A DNA stretch of 64,000 bases, taken from Amoeboaphelidium protococcarum (Eukaryota > Aphelidiomycota > Aphelidea). The notes beneath the pieces were generated by a model. The model was not told the origin of the DNA, searched no databases, and saw nothing but the letters and a program-made list of their open reading frames with translations. Position 1 is the first letter of the stretch. Every line of letters begins with the position of its first letter. The stretch is from NCBI GenBank assembly GCA_023515745.1, contig JALECJ010000256.1, forward strand, positions 2,108,001 to 2,172,000. The letters run 5' to 3'. A program made the position numbers and the translations under genes. Below, piece by piece: positions 23,267 through 35,093 of the stretch.

Positions 23267-24835
23267 TCAAAAATCACGAGTCTCGTAACGCAGTTTTGAG
23301 AGATAACTTCCATACACTATTCGCCCATTGTATTTTCTGCCAGCAATACTGCCTAGTGCCCGTTCAGCTGACTTGATATCCTTGAACTCGATAAACACTC
23401 TGCCCAGACCAGGGACATAATTATCTTGCGGATCCATCTTTGGTGCATGCATAGATACAATTTTGGCGCACTTGGCCAGCTCAGCATTAATCTCTAACAG
23501 AGTTCGATTGTATACGCGTTCATCTTTGAGTTCATCATTGGTCAGCACGTTGTACAGACAAATGACAGGTGTTGATGGATAGTGTTTGATTTGTTGCAAT
23601 TGCTCAATCAGACTTTCTTTATTCTTTTACAGCAGAGTAGTCTACTTCTTGTTAACTCGCTCGGCAACAACATAAAGACCACACAACTTGATACCGGTCA
23701 GTCCTTTACACGCATAATCAGTCACAGTAGAATCTAGATACTCACAGAACGCGTATCCACCGCCGTGTATAAGATCCAAATGCTTCAATTCACCAAATGA
23801 TTCTACAAACTATCTGACATGTTCCTACTGCAAGAATGTGGGAATGTTAGATATCTTAATCTTATATTTGGATTCAGCCTTTACTTTATTGGAGTATGTG
23901 GCTGATGTGGCAATGTTATCGCGCCGAATATCCAGCTTTTATCCATTGAACTGTACCATCTTTTTAATCTACTACTATTAGAACATTTCAGCATTAAATT
24001 ACTCTGCATCTTACTCTTTTTTAAATAACACATACACATAATTCTAATCAAGATTGAAGTCGATCTACTCCACTGCAGTATCGTTCAATCCACATCTTTT
24101 GAGGAGATCACCTTTCAAGAATTTAGTAAATGTGGCAATATCAATGTCCGACAATAGTCCACCTATGTACACCAATCGCTTCTTACTAAGTTCTGGATCA
24201 TTATCGACTGTGAGATCAACCCCCGCAAACTATTAAGCATCATTGGGAATCGCTGAAAATGGAATACCAAGCCCGCCTTTAGGAAATAGACCTGTTGTCT
24301 TTGCCTGACCAGCAGTAAGATGTTCATACCCGGCTGGCTTTTGATCCCAAAACTTTAACGGACGTGGCCATTCACTTAGAGGTATAACGGACGGGTCACT
24401 AGTATAAGACTCTTCCATCTAAGGACGTCCTTACCTTGAGCCAGAGTGTGTGCGACTTACACCACCACCACCACCCCCACTGGAGTTTCTTTACGAAGCC
24501 ATTGGTCCACCACCGCTCGGATAAGGGTGTTGTTGTTGAGTCTCATCATATCGCCGCGGGTCATCATAATGGCCGCCATAACGTGCCTGCTCATAACCGG
24601 GGTAGTGGTGGACACCAATATGGGAACGCTAATAAGGATGATGCCGCGAATATCTGTCATTATTATACATGCCATCAGATCTTCCATATCCAGAAGCTTC
24701 GTGTCGAGCATACTATTACTATTACTACGGCCTATGATGATAATCGCCAGTGTTCTACTGTTGATACTCGCGCGTATTCTAAAATTATCTATGCTATCCA
24801 GAATACTGCGAATTCTAATACTACTCCCTAGACAT
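23267..24835 (-). CDS. U2AF2: U2AF large subunit (U2AF65)
   Basis: Splicing factor that binds the polypyrimidine tract upstream of 3' splice sites and recruits U2 snRNP. One exon, 522 residues. The signature 'PLKFWDQKPAGYEHLTAGQAKTTGLFP' contains the Trp-bearing ligand region that contacts the small subunit. Three RRM-type domains follow: 'KKRLVYIGGL', 'KYKIKISNIPTF', and the C-terminal UHM with 'VICLYNVLTNDEL' and 'GLGRVFIEFKDIKSAERAL'. The first 160 residues or so are rich in Gln, Tyr, His, Arg and Gly rather than the usual Arg-Ser repeats; a Q5 run there is spelled TAG-TAA-TAG-TAA-TAG. Relevant neighbour observation: introns here have a rigid TGTAG acceptor. Confidence 0.93.
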
Positions 24836-25007
24836 TTTTACAAACTCAAATCAGTCTTTAATTCGAACGCTTTCCGTTAGATGATCTGAAAGGAGAAGAA
24901 GAGAGAGCAACGCTCGCTTCATTAAAGATTCTTATTCCAATGGAGACCTTTAAAGCTATTTAGCGGTGATCGAACTTGATTGTATCAATATAAATACCGT
25001 AGTTAAA

Positions 25008-25661
25008 ATGCAGCGAATATTTGGAAAGTAATTATCGCCGGAGGACATGGTGAAGAAGTGGAGGTAGAATATTAAATCGCAAGAGCGGTAGATGGATCGA
25101 CAGTTGAGGTCCATCGAGGCAGAGGAGGTTAAAGTGAAGCGGTCATTGAAGGAGATGGCGAAGAAGAATGCTGATAGGAGGAGTATGAAGTCACTCGCCA
25201 TGGAGTTGTATCGGAGCAATAAGTAGAAGGAGCGAATACACACTAGCAAGGCATAGTTGAACTCTGTTCAGATGCAGTTGTAGTTGCAATTGAGTCAGCT
25301 CAAGGTTGTCGGATCGCTCAAGAAATCCACAGATATCATGAAGATTATGGGTAGTCTGAGCAAGATGAAGGATATGAACTTGGTGATGGAGGAGATGAGT
25401 CGTGAGATGATGAAGGCTGGTCTGATTGAGGAAATGATCGGCGACACTCTGGATAACGCACTGGATGATGATGAGATTGAAGGCGAGGCTGACGAAGAAG
25501 TTGATAAGATTCTCATGGAGGTGACTAGTGGCGTTCTCGGAGCCGGTGGATAAGTATCTGACAAGTTGCCTGTCTCAGGTGAGGAAGTTGTGGTTGATGG
25601 TTCAACTCTCCTTGAGGATGATGGCGAGATGGAGGCGCGCCTTGAAGCTCTAAAATCCTGA
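25008..25661 (+). CDS. VPS24: ESCRT-III subunit Vps24/CHMP3
   Basis: Component of the ESCRT-III membrane-scission polymer at endosomes. One exon, 217 residues. The N-terminus 'MQRIFGK' followed by 'DMVKKWRQNIKSQERQMDRQ' and 'EAEEVKVKRSLKEMAKKN' gives the basic helical hairpin of the family. 'SKAQLNSVQMQLQLQLSQLKVVGSLKKSTDIMK' spans helix 2-3 (several Gln are TAG). The C-terminus is acidic and ends 'MEARLEALKS', the MIT-interacting motif recognised by Vps4. The TYW2 start lies 57 bp downstream on the same strand. Confidence 0.93.
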
Positions 25662-25718
25662 TTAGGCACTTATTGAGATTAACATTTGCTCTTTGAAATT
25701 TAATAAAATTTGTATAAA

Positions 25719-26981
25719 ATGTTGTACAGTCTCGTATTTGATAAATAGTTTACTTCTATTGTCTTTGCATAATTGTAGAGTCTAAATATTAAGTATTCGA
25801 GACCTCGATATGATAACGCCGTAAATGATACTGATGGTTGTGATATGCATCAAGTTACGCTGAATGTGGATGCCATTGGATTGTCAAAACTAAAGTAACG
25901 CGCCTAAAAATAATGGGATTTCAATTATAAAATTGAACAGACTGAATAGACTGTCGTATAATAGTCTAGCGATACTTATTTAAACCAATTATTACCAAAG
26001 AGATACGAAATCTTTGATAATCTGGTAGTGTTTCCACAAAATTGGCCTGGCAAGTAAACATTTTCAACCATGCTCTCAGATGAGCCTGATCAACTATAAC
26101 GGCATTTATTGTAAACTTTTAAAGTGAGTAATTTAGCTATTAAAGGTGAAATAGATACAGACGATATTCGGAGTCCAAGACTGTAATGGGTCATGAGAGA
26201 TGGTGTGCTCAGATAAGACTTTAATTGCAGTACACGCGATTTTGAGGAATTTTGGACTAGTGTCACTCAGAATGGAATCTAATACAATTGGAATCCGCAG
26301 CGAACAATGTTCTGCCGTGGTAATATCACTGAAAAGTTGCGTATTGCGTAGATGGATAGCGTGTTTACGCCCGTCAATGACCGCGGGGATGGCGATGTTA
26401 TCTTGGATCTATACGCTGGAATTGGATATTTCACATTGCCATATCTGGTGCATCGGAAAGCCAGGTTTGTATACGCGTGTGAAATGAACTAGTACAGTAT
26501 CCTAGGACTGTAGAAGAGTTTAATTCACCACAAGATTCCCTTTAGTAACTGGAATTCGTCTGACAACGATGGTAGTGATGAGAATATAGATTCAAGAATT
26601 CTGATACTATATTGCGACAATTGCGAATATTTGCATGTCTATCGCAATAAAGTTGATCGTGTCAATCTTGGACTTCTCCCGTCATCAGAAACTGGTTGGC
26701 CATTGGCGATAGAAGCTCTTAAACTGAGAGTTAATTCTGCAGTGGACACAGACCGTCCCGCCATAAGGTGGCTACATATACATGAAAATGTATCTGATAC
26801 GGAGATTGATTAGTGGAAGGTATATGTGGTGTCTAGAATTCGTTAATTGCTGACTGAGCGCGTCCAGTCTGAAAGAATTGACGATACGCGTCTTAACGTG
26901 GAACTGTTTCACCTTGAGCGCGTCAAGAGTTATAGCCCCCGTGTTCATCACTATGTAGCTGACATAAGAATTAACATGTGA
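25719..26981 (+). CDS. TYW2: tRNA wybutosine-synthesising protein 2 (TYW2)
   Basis: Transfers the 3-amino-3-carboxypropyl group of SAM to the wybutosine precursor at G37 of tRNA-Phe. 420 residues, TGA 26979-26981. Visible family blocks: 'LLPKRYEIFDNLVVFPQNW', 'DDIRSPRLQWVMRDG', 'NGIQYNWNPQRTMFCRGNITEKLR', SAM-binding 'ILDLYAGIGYFTLPYLVH', 'VDRVNLGLLPSSETGWPLA', 'WLHIHENV' and 'VKSYSPRVHHYVADI'. A 45-nt segment at 25734-25778 (GTATTT...TTGTAG) looks like an intron but is a multiple of three, lacks TGA and encodes a region that aligns, so I keep it as coding. It partners functionally with TYW1 at the right end of the window. Confidence 0.92.
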
Positions 26982-27130
26982 TGTTAAAAAGTTAAGGTTA
27001 TAATTGCATAAGTGATTTTTATCGCTTACTTTGTGTTAAAGTTAGTTTAAAAGTTTCACTCGGTTAATAAACTTTGATATTGTCAGCTTCCATCTTGTCT
27101 CCTCCAACGAAGGGAGAAACAGCAACATAA

Positions 27131-27988
27131 ATGAGTTCTGAAACAACGTCCAACTTTGCGGATTATTTCAGTGCCTAATCTTAGGGATATGCAGTGCATC
27201 GTCCAAGGTATCCTAAAGGTATGTATGAAACTAGTGGACTTTACGTTTTCAGTATCCTCATTGTTGTTAATGTAGCACTGTATGAGTTTATTGTCAAGTT
27301 TTGCGAATGCCGATTGAGTGTCTTGGATGTTGCCTGTGGAAGTGGACAGGCATCAGTTGATTTGGCACAGTACTTTGATCAGGTGTATGCTACAGATGCA
27401 TCTACTTAATAAATTTAGAACGCTATTAAGCATCCGAAAGTCACGTATCTGGTTGAAAAGGCTGAATAAATCTCATAAGATAGTAGTTATAGTCAAGTTG
27501 ACATGGTCACCGTGGCTAGTGGTCTGCATTGGTTAAATTTTGAGCAATTTTATGCCAAATGCCTAAAGTTGAGACGATCTCGTGACAGCATCATTGCCGC
27601 ATGGACTCACACGATCTTGAAATGCCAGGATAATGCTGAAGTGGATGCGCTGATTAAAGAATTAAGCAGCTTTTTACAACCATACTGGCCAGAGCAGTGG
27701 AAGTATATTCACGCAGAGTATCGCACAATTCCGTGGCCATTTAAAAAAGTGTATGTCGACTAGCCTAATGTTATAAATGACTTTGTTGATGAAGTTGAGT
27801 ACAGCTGCGATGATCTGTGCAATTATATGTCAACATGGTCCGCTGTTAACAACTACATTGCAGATAAGAAGGAGAATCCAGTTCTAAAGTTCAAAGAGAG
27901 ATTTCAATAGGCATTTAAGTCATAGAGCAAGATCAAGTTTCAAATTCAAATCCATTTACTTCTTGGAAAGCTGGACGTGGAAAAGTGA
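27131..27988 (+). CDS. Class I SAM-dependent methyltransferase (Crg1/Tmt1-like)
   Basis: Small-molecule-type methyltransferase of the Methyltransf_11 group. Two exons (intron 27219-27275, ending TGTAG) give 266 residues. 'SVLDVACGSGQASVDLAQYF' is the SAM-binding motif I, 'VYATDAST' motif post-I with the acidic ribose-binding Asp, and 'VDMVTVASGLHWLNFEQFY' motif II/III with the HW typical of the yeast Crg1/Tmt1 and animal relatives. The N-terminal 'FADYFSAQSQGYAVHRPRYP' is the usual substrate-lid start of this group. Substrate unknown; yeast homologues methylate trans-aconitate or small lipids such as cantharidin. Stop TGA 27986-27988. Confidence 0.85.
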
Positions 27989-28073
27989 ATTACAGTACTA
28001 CAGATGGCAATATAATTTAATAATCTTGACAGTTATTTTTGTACTGATATCCTCTTGAATTATAAAACGATCA

Positions 28074-31046
28074 TCATTCTGTTTAGCTATCAATACTTTG
28101 AAGTGATAGTTTGGCTAATGACCCTAGCAAAGTCGAGCTCTACTGCTTCGGTGAGAACAGTCGATTGAGTTTTTAAAAAACCTTACTCCAATTACCAGTA
28201 TCTTCCTGACCAAAATGAAGGCCTTCCAATCCAGCATCACGAACTTGCCCTATAATTGACGCGGTGTCATCAATCAACAGTTATATGCCGTGCTACTGCA
28301 TCAGTTGCACTTTATCTGATCTTGATCTACAGAATAACCATCGCTCCTATGGGACAATTTAATCCACTTTGTTGCTCAATAGAAAATCTCTAGTCTTTCT
28401 CTCAGTTACTTCACCGCAATATGAGAGCAGATACAACTTATAACCGGCTTCAGCCATAGCGGTCAATGCCTCAACAGAATTCTTGACTAACGAAGTCTCG
28501 CGACAAATATCGTGATCACTTGTCTACGTCCGCCGATTACTCTCCACAATCACACCACCTATATCGTTAGCTACGACTACTTCTTTCAATTATGATTATT
28601 AAGCATCTTACTTTAATGAGCGTAATTAAGGCAAAGAATCACTCTAGCTGCTTCCTTTAACTACATTCAAATTTTTAGACTTAGATTGAGAAACACCTTC
28701 ACCTCGCAACCCACCACCAACGATGATAACTTCGTCTTTGATCATATGAACTTCAGCACTGCTATCCGTCAATAATTAATTAGAATAAAAAGGCTTAACT
28801 TTAGGAGCGAGTGCCAGAGTAATATGAGCGTGAGCTTAGGTGCAGAGTTTAGGCAGTCTATCGTCCAAAATCTCTACAGATGCCGCCATAGCTTTATCAT
28901 CCGCATGCAGAGACACAATTTTAACTTTAACCAGGCCAATGTTGTCCTCATGTACCATTCTAAATAGTTGGCAATACAAATCAGGATCAATCTAATCACC
29001 AAAGTATGCAACAGTAACATGATGAGATTAAAGTTAAGTTTTACCTTCAAGCCAATAACCACAAAACTAATTATTCTATTGACCACTTTTACTGAGCAGA
29101 TCATTGATGTCATGTTCAAAGAATATACCAAAGAAAATATACCGCTAGCCACCTAGTTAAGACAAGCATTTTTCGTACTAGTGAGACACTTCAATAGATT
29201 GCTAAATCAGCTTAGTATTGGAGGAGGATATGAAGATATCTTTAAGAATCTAAGCTGCAATATCACCAGTGCTCAGAGTCATATCAACATCTTTTAATAT
29301 AACAGCAAATCGTAATAACTTTTACGAACTTATACTCATTCTGGCCATAATATTCAGAATCTTATCAATATCGTCATCTCTACTTATAGATCTGTGACCA
29401 TCTTGTCTATGAGAAAATCTACTTTGGCACAGCTTAATTGCATTCTATCCAGCGCCATCCTCATCGGGCTGATCTTGAGGGTGAACAAAGGTGAATAAGT
29501 AATCAATGCGACCACAAATGTCAACAATATCCAAAAGATGTTCGGCAGCTCTATTAGTTTTATCCAATATTATAAACTTGACGGAAGACTATAAATATGC
29601 ATGCTTTACAGCATTTAAATATCTTTTCTTATTACCCAATTCGTCTTAATTAATCCAAACAACAATGTTATCAAGCCTTTTTAGAATGACGAATAAAGCT
29701 CTGGCCACCGTAGATTTACCACTCAAAGGCAATCCTCTAAGCGCAATAACCACCGGCTTATTATGATCACTACCTCGCTATCGCTCATTAAGAGATTTTT
29801 CAGTCTACTGGACATATTATTATACCGCTTTCTGGTCTAATTCCATAAACTAGTTCTATAGCTCAAGCCATTTAGGCTGTATAACATCACGGTTATGTTC
29901 ATCAATTTACTTGGTTTATATCAACCACTAACTAAACTTTATCATTAACTCTAATCGCTGACTCATCCAAAGATCAATAGCCTCCTATCCACACTCCGGT
30001 TCCAACTTGGCAGCAGTAGATAGAACAGATTGACGAACTTTTGCTTCATCCAACTACCTAAAAGTCGCCTGCCGTATACATCTTTCAAGAGCATAACTGA
30101 CACTCTTAACTTTGCACATATAAACCACTTATTCCTACTCCTCCTAATTAGAGCTATTCAACTACGCACCTGTGTGTCTGGTCCAATACAAGACGCATCC
30201 CTCACAGTTTTGTAATGAGGCAATATCAACCATAAGTTATCTGACTTGATAAGGATCTTTGCATGATATAACGCGATAAGACTGTGCAACTTTTAATCCA
30301 AAATTCTCGCTAAAAAGTTTACTAAATTGTTGCGGACTGAGAGCAGTAAGACCAAATTTATTCAAATCCACGGATACACTTTAAGTTACGGTAAAGAATC
30401 GAATATGGTCTTCAACTTCACCATAATCCACCAGGTGGCGCGAGTCTTTAAACAGAGCTTCCCCGCAAGCAGTGTACTTATTATCAGCCAACCATCTCTG
30501 AAAGTCGGAAGGTGCATTAACACATACCCAACGAGCTATCGGCAACCCGAATGCATATCTCTAATCGTGATACTGTTCATGGGAGAGATCATCGGCGGTT
30601 CTGAATATAATATGCACATTCTTAGACCCGGCCACCCAATACAATATACCATCATGTTCAAAAGCAGATACCTGAGCATTTTCTCCATTCTCTTTTATCA
30701 TGGCACAGATGGAATCAGCCACTCGGTAATCTCCATAAGGAGCGAAGTCGCGATCATTATAATAGCCAAACTTGCGCAAACCTTGCACAGTACCAACTTA
30801 CCGCCCACTTAAAGTATCATATATTTGAGAACATCCACGCGGTAATAACTCCCAGAGCTATCTACTCTTTGCGTATAGCGAATCATCGGGTCCTCCAATA
30901 CGGGTGGTAATCACCGTAAACGAGCTCGAGGTGGACCGAATATAGAATGTCCTATGCATTGACTTTACTCGACTCGATATTCCATTAAATTTCCCCTGCA
31001 CATTATCAAGCTCTTTCTCGATCCACTCCTGGTCTAATTTTTCCAT
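28074..31046 (-). CDS. RNA/tRNA ligase with kinase, 2H phosphodiesterase and HAD domains
   Basis: Multifunctional RNA end-repair enzyme in one intronless 990-codon frame. Domains in order: RNA ligase-type nucleotidyltransferase (residues about 60-330) with motif I 'IKENGENAQ' (predicted adenylated Lys118), 'WVAGSKNVHIIFR' and 'CEGCVL'; a polynucleotide kinase with P-loop 'ALRGLPLSGKSTVAR' (Lys444) and 'IILDKTNR'; a 2H-type cyclic phosphodiesterase with two HxT motifs, 'HHVTVAYFG' (about 675) and 'HITLALAP' (about 740); and a C-terminal HAD-like domain, 'VVVANDIGGVIVE', 'YLLSYCG' and 'LLIDDTASIIGQVRDAG'. The first three activities are those of fungal and plant tRNA ligases (Trl1, RNL), which seal tRNA exons and spliced HAC1-type mRNA. 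The HAD part would fit a terminal phosphatase but its activity is unproven. Stop TGA 28076-28074. Confidence 0.85.
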
Positions 31047-31244
31047 ATCCACCTAACTTTAAATTTGCACTGAGATTAAGTTTTTAACCTTGTTGAAAGA
31101 TATTAAGAAGAAATTTCAAGGGAGAAAAAAAGTTAATAAAATTCTAAAAATTAAAGAACGAGCAAGTGCGCATAACGAACGGGGAATTGTTAAAATCAAG
31201 CAGTAAAATCTCTTTATGTTTAGAAAAGCAGAGTAACACTCAAA

Positions 31245-32714
31245 TCATAGAGTACATCGTCCCTCTTCGTCAAGAAGCCAGAGACCGATTTACTAGAGTT
31301 GTTCCTTTTTATTGTATGTATAGGGAAAGTTGGCATGAAAGGATACCAACGTATCGCCTTCTTGAAGTTGCTGTTCAGCAGTTTAATAATTTGGAGGCAC
31401 AATACCATTCTACTGCTAAAGCAGTTGTTAATACCAAATGGCAGATTTCTTGTTTTCATCCAACAAATGTTTTTAATAGAGAATGCCATTCATGTACTAT
31501 GTTTGATCCAACATTCGCACTTTCAATACATCTTTCGGTAGGGAATCGACAGCATCGTCCACCAGCATATCCTTGATCACTTGAGGGAACTTATTGTAAT
31601 CCACTAATGATTAATTCTAATTTCCATAATCAAAGTTTAAACAATCACGTCGAGGCATTCCCTTCCATCTAGGAAGACATCTAGGCAGTGGACCCACCAT
31701 GACCGCTTTCATACCAGGCAATTTCGTGTCACTGACTTCATAGTTTAGCATAATATCAACAGCTGTCTAATCATTAAGATTAATATTGCGCCAGTACTAC
31801 CACCAAGTATTACTCTGAATGTACTCTAACATTATTTCAAAGAAGCGAATAGAGTTAGGCGTCGGCCTGGCAAAAAAGAGTCCACCACATATTTTAGAGA
31901 CAGAATTACCACCTTCCAAAGGATCTTCGAGATTAGAGTAAAAGTCTCTGGCATCTGTAGAATACACTAAATCTACATCAGTAATACTTCCAAGATAGCG
32001 CTCGAGAGCCACAATCTTGGACAGAGGTGGATCATCACCATGCTGACTCTTAACTTTCAATTCGGAATGATTTCCATTACTAGTCGGCGCCGGCACAGAC
32101 TAAGTAATAAATTGGAAGGGATCATGGAATAACAGAACGTCAGTATCTATAAAGAGGACATTGTATCCAAGCTTCAGAAGTTTAATTATAAACACAGGGC
32201 GATACTCCATCATTGTCCTAAAATCTGGACCTTTAATTCCCCATAATCGCGGAGCATCTGGATCATAAATAACACCAAATGATTTACCATCATTATTATC
32301 ACTAGAAGCCATTTTACGCTAAATTGAAAGCATCCGCACATACGTCTTTCTATCATATGCCCAGAAAATTACATTCTCAGCGCGACTAATTCTACGAGTA
32401 TTATTATTAGAGTTATTTCTACCACTACTTACGGAATGATGATCATCAGCAGTCAGATGAGAAATTTTACACAGAAAGTGCAGGGCATGCTCAGACATGT
32501 CGCCCTAGATCTATACAATAAGGACAGTATTATTAATTGCTTTACTCTGCAGAGTCGTATGAAATTGATCCTGAGACCAAATAGAAGAAGCTGATGATGA
32601 TGTTGAGTATATGACAGAATATCGATACTCATAAGCAAAATTTACTAAAATGAATACCAGAGACATCATGGTCAGACCAAGGAATATTCTAAGCATCAAT
32701 CCCGTACAGCACAT
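31245..32714 (-). CDS. Type II membrane glycosyltransferase (Nucleotid_trans/GT77-like)
   Basis: Golgi-type nucleotide-sugar glycosyltransferase. One exon, 489 residues. Short cytosolic N-terminus then a signal anchor (about residues 6-28, 'MLRIFLGLTMMSLVFILVNF'). The DXD metal/nucleotide-sugar motif is in 'LGYNVLFIDTDVLLFHDP', with 'KLLKLGYNVLF' before it as in PF03407 proteins. 'GGLFFARPTPNSIRFFEIML' and 'NDQTAVDIML' are also typical. The C-terminus 'DTLVSFHANFPYTYNKKEQLQQIGLW' fits the family's final 'H..N...G...K...' block, with TAA/TAG read as Gln. Stop TGA 31247-31245. Family members make arabinan, galactan or fungal cell-wall glycans; the acceptor here is unknown. Confidence 0.82.
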
Positions 32715-33106
32715 GGAATTAATTTTCTAGAATTGCCGCTACTTGTAAATGTTGTTAAAGAGAGCATTCATTATTATTCGTTATCCTCCTGATCAAGATG
32801 AAGTGAGCGGTGTGAAATTCAGATGAAATAAAAAAGTCGATCGGCGCGAATTCTGTTGAGGAGAGCGAGCGCTTCTGCTGGCTGATTCGGGAGATCAACG
32901 TTTGATGATGATGATTGGCTTGAGTTCGCGGTGTGGTTGTTATGGTCATTCACCGTTAAATGGCAATAACAGAGTTGCAATATTAGCTGGGATGGTTCTA
33001 ATGATGCACTCTATTACTATATCAGTATGTACTTGGAAAAGGTTGGCGAAATGGGGGCAAAGTTGAACGTTTCAAATACGCGTTGATCGCTTCGTTAAAT
33101 TTTCGC
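32715..33106. promoter_or_regulatory. Divergent glycosyltransferase/sirtuin upstream region
   Basis: A 392-bp region between divergent starts. It has no supported ORF. The stretch 32840-32890 is GC-richer (GGAGAGCGAGCGCTTCTG), and an ACGCGT lies near 33078. Confidence 0.35.
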
Positions 33107-34247
33107 ATGTTTTCTCAGAGACAAGCAGCAATGATGACGTTGGAGAAGTTGTGCTAAACGTTAAAACAACACTCATTGAACAAGAGTTCAAGACTTGTAG
33201 TGCTCACTGGTGCTGGTATATCTACTGACAGTGGAATTCCTGATTATCGCGGTATGTACCGTCTCGTATAGTCTCTTCATCATCATCGACATTTCTAAAA
33301 GTTCTTTGACTATAGTTGTAGGACCGAATGGAAGTTACACTATTTAAAAAGATTATAAACCTATTACGTATCAAGAGTTTATGAGATCTGATGAGCGGCG
33401 GAGACGATATTGGGCTCGAAGCTTTTTAGGTTGGCCCAGGATATCTCTGGCGAGACCCAACTCCTCTCACATCGCTCTGACAGCTTTATAAGGTTTAATT
33501 CCGTTTGAAATATTTACCCAGAATGTTGATGGTTTGCATTTGAAGGCCCGGTCCCGTGATGTTGTATAGATGCATGGAACTCTGTCGGAGGTGATCTGTT
33601 AGGGATGTCTTCGGCCGTTTGAAGGTGGACGTGATGCATTTCAACTGGCTCTACTTGATTTAAATCCATCATGGTCTCAGTTGTTACTAGATGCTACTTA
33701 ATAATACACAGAGTATTATGAAAGTCATAATTTCTTAAATCGATCTGATGATGATGAAATGCACGTACTACATACTCTTGGAGTGGATAGACATGTTTAA
33801 CGCCCAAATACTGGTCTATCCTACAAGAGTTCAGTTGTGAGACCAGATGGTGATGTAGACTTGGGCAACTTGTCGTATGCAAACTTTAGATATCCAACGT
33901 GTCAACATTGTAATGATAATGATTTACATCCGAATCGCCGACAGTACAAGGGAATTTATAAACCAGCCGTGGTGTTCTTTGGTGAAAATTTGGAAGTATC
34001 TGTTAGAGATCATGTATTGCGAACGGTTGGGAATCTATAGGCGGCACAAGACTCTCTTCTAGTCATTGGATCATCTCTTGAAGTTTACTCTGCTTACAGG
34101 ATAGTTAAAATAGCCCTTTAGAAAGGAGCTTTAGTTAATATCATCAATCTGGGAGCCACGCGGGCGGATAAACATTTAGATGTTAACAAAATTGAAATGC
34201 CATCATCGAATGCACTTAAACGCGTGCTATAGACCATAAAATCATGA
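33107..34247 (+). CDS. SIRT4: Class II sirtuin (SIRT4-like)
   Basis: NAD-dependent lysine deacylase/ADP-ribosyltransferase, mitochondrial in animals. Two exons (intron 33252-33321, ending TTGTAG), 356 residues. 'LVVLTGAGISTDSGIPDYRG' is the NAD-binding motif; 'ERRRRYWARSFLGWPR' is characteristic of SIRT4; 'FTQNVDGLH' and 'QMHGTLSEVICQGC' contain the catalytic His and first zinc Cys pair; 'YPTCQHC' is the second pair; 'PAVVFFGENL' and 'VIGSSLEVYSAYR' complete the fold. The initial Met used is in frame with a short basic segment. About 50 residues separate the two zinc pairs, with an insertion of low complexity. Stop TGA 34245-34247. Confidence 0.92.
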
Positions 34248-34295
34248 TCAAGATATCATGAATAGTTATAAAATCATGATATCAAATCTATTTTA

Positions 34296-34964
34296 TCACA
34301 TTCTCAGCTCTTTAGGGAACGGATTAGCAAATGGATCATCCAGATAGAACGTCCTATCAGAAGCAACTGCTGTCTCAGTGTCCCAGTCTCCTTTGGTCTT
34401 GTCTTTATTGGGGCCAGATTTGTCAAACTTGTATGGAATCTATGAACCGGACTCTACAGAGTACCTTATACGGCCACATTCACCTGCAGACCAGTTCGCC
34501 GGCTTAAATATAATATCCGTAGGTTTATCAGTGGTTGGATCAATATGCTACACCGCCGTCATTGGAATAGGCAACAAAGTGATGGCGGAGGTACTAGAAT
34601 GACGCATTATCTTCTGATACATGTCTCTCACGTAGACGGCGCGTTTCTTCCAGTCAACACCAACGATAGGTCCTCTTCGCAGCTACTGATCCTGTTCACT
34701 GCTCAATGCCGCGTCATGTTATGGCGTATTGGACGCGATATTTGACTCGATGCGTTTATCAAAAAAACCCTTTCTCACTTCCACCACGTCATTGAGATAA
34801 AACTTGGGCATAAGCTCTTTATTTCCATACTAATCACGCGCCTTCTTCTACATGCTCAGACTTTCGCGCACTCTTTGCCGGGAGGAACGTACACCATCCA
34901 GCGATTATTCATACGCAGCCTCTAGAATCTGCTTTGGTAGTGTAAAAGGTAACTTCTTTGGCAT
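34296..34964 (-). CDS. MRPL24: Mitochondrial ribosomal protein uL24m
   Basis: Large-subunit mitochondrial ribosomal protein. One exon, 222 residues. 'MPKFYLNDVVEVRKGFFDK' and 'RRGPIVGVDWKKRAVYVRDM' form a KOW-type domain with an insertion of about 25 residues between the two strands. The C-terminal 'PIPMTAVQHIDPTTDKPTD' corresponds to the family's 'VRLVDPVDRKPT' block. The N-terminus 'MPKKLPFTLPKQILEAAYEQ' resembles fungal homologues. Several TAG/TAA Gln. It ends 48 bp from the sirtuin stop, tail to tail. Confidence is moderate because the KOW core is divergent. Confidence 0.75.
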
Positions 34965-35093
34965 TTCGTTTTGATAATCTGTATGTTTTTCTCTTGATGA
35001 AATTTGCTTAGAGAAAAGAGAACGAAGGGAATTTATCAAAAAACTGATTGATCTTCAAGTTTTGATCAAGACAATATCAAGCATTAAAGACTA

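Noticed and set aside
31166-31576. Open plus-strand frame of about 136 codons
   Set aside because: It has no ATG at its start, is antisense to the conserved C-terminus of the glycosyltransferase (31245-32714), and its product matches nothing.
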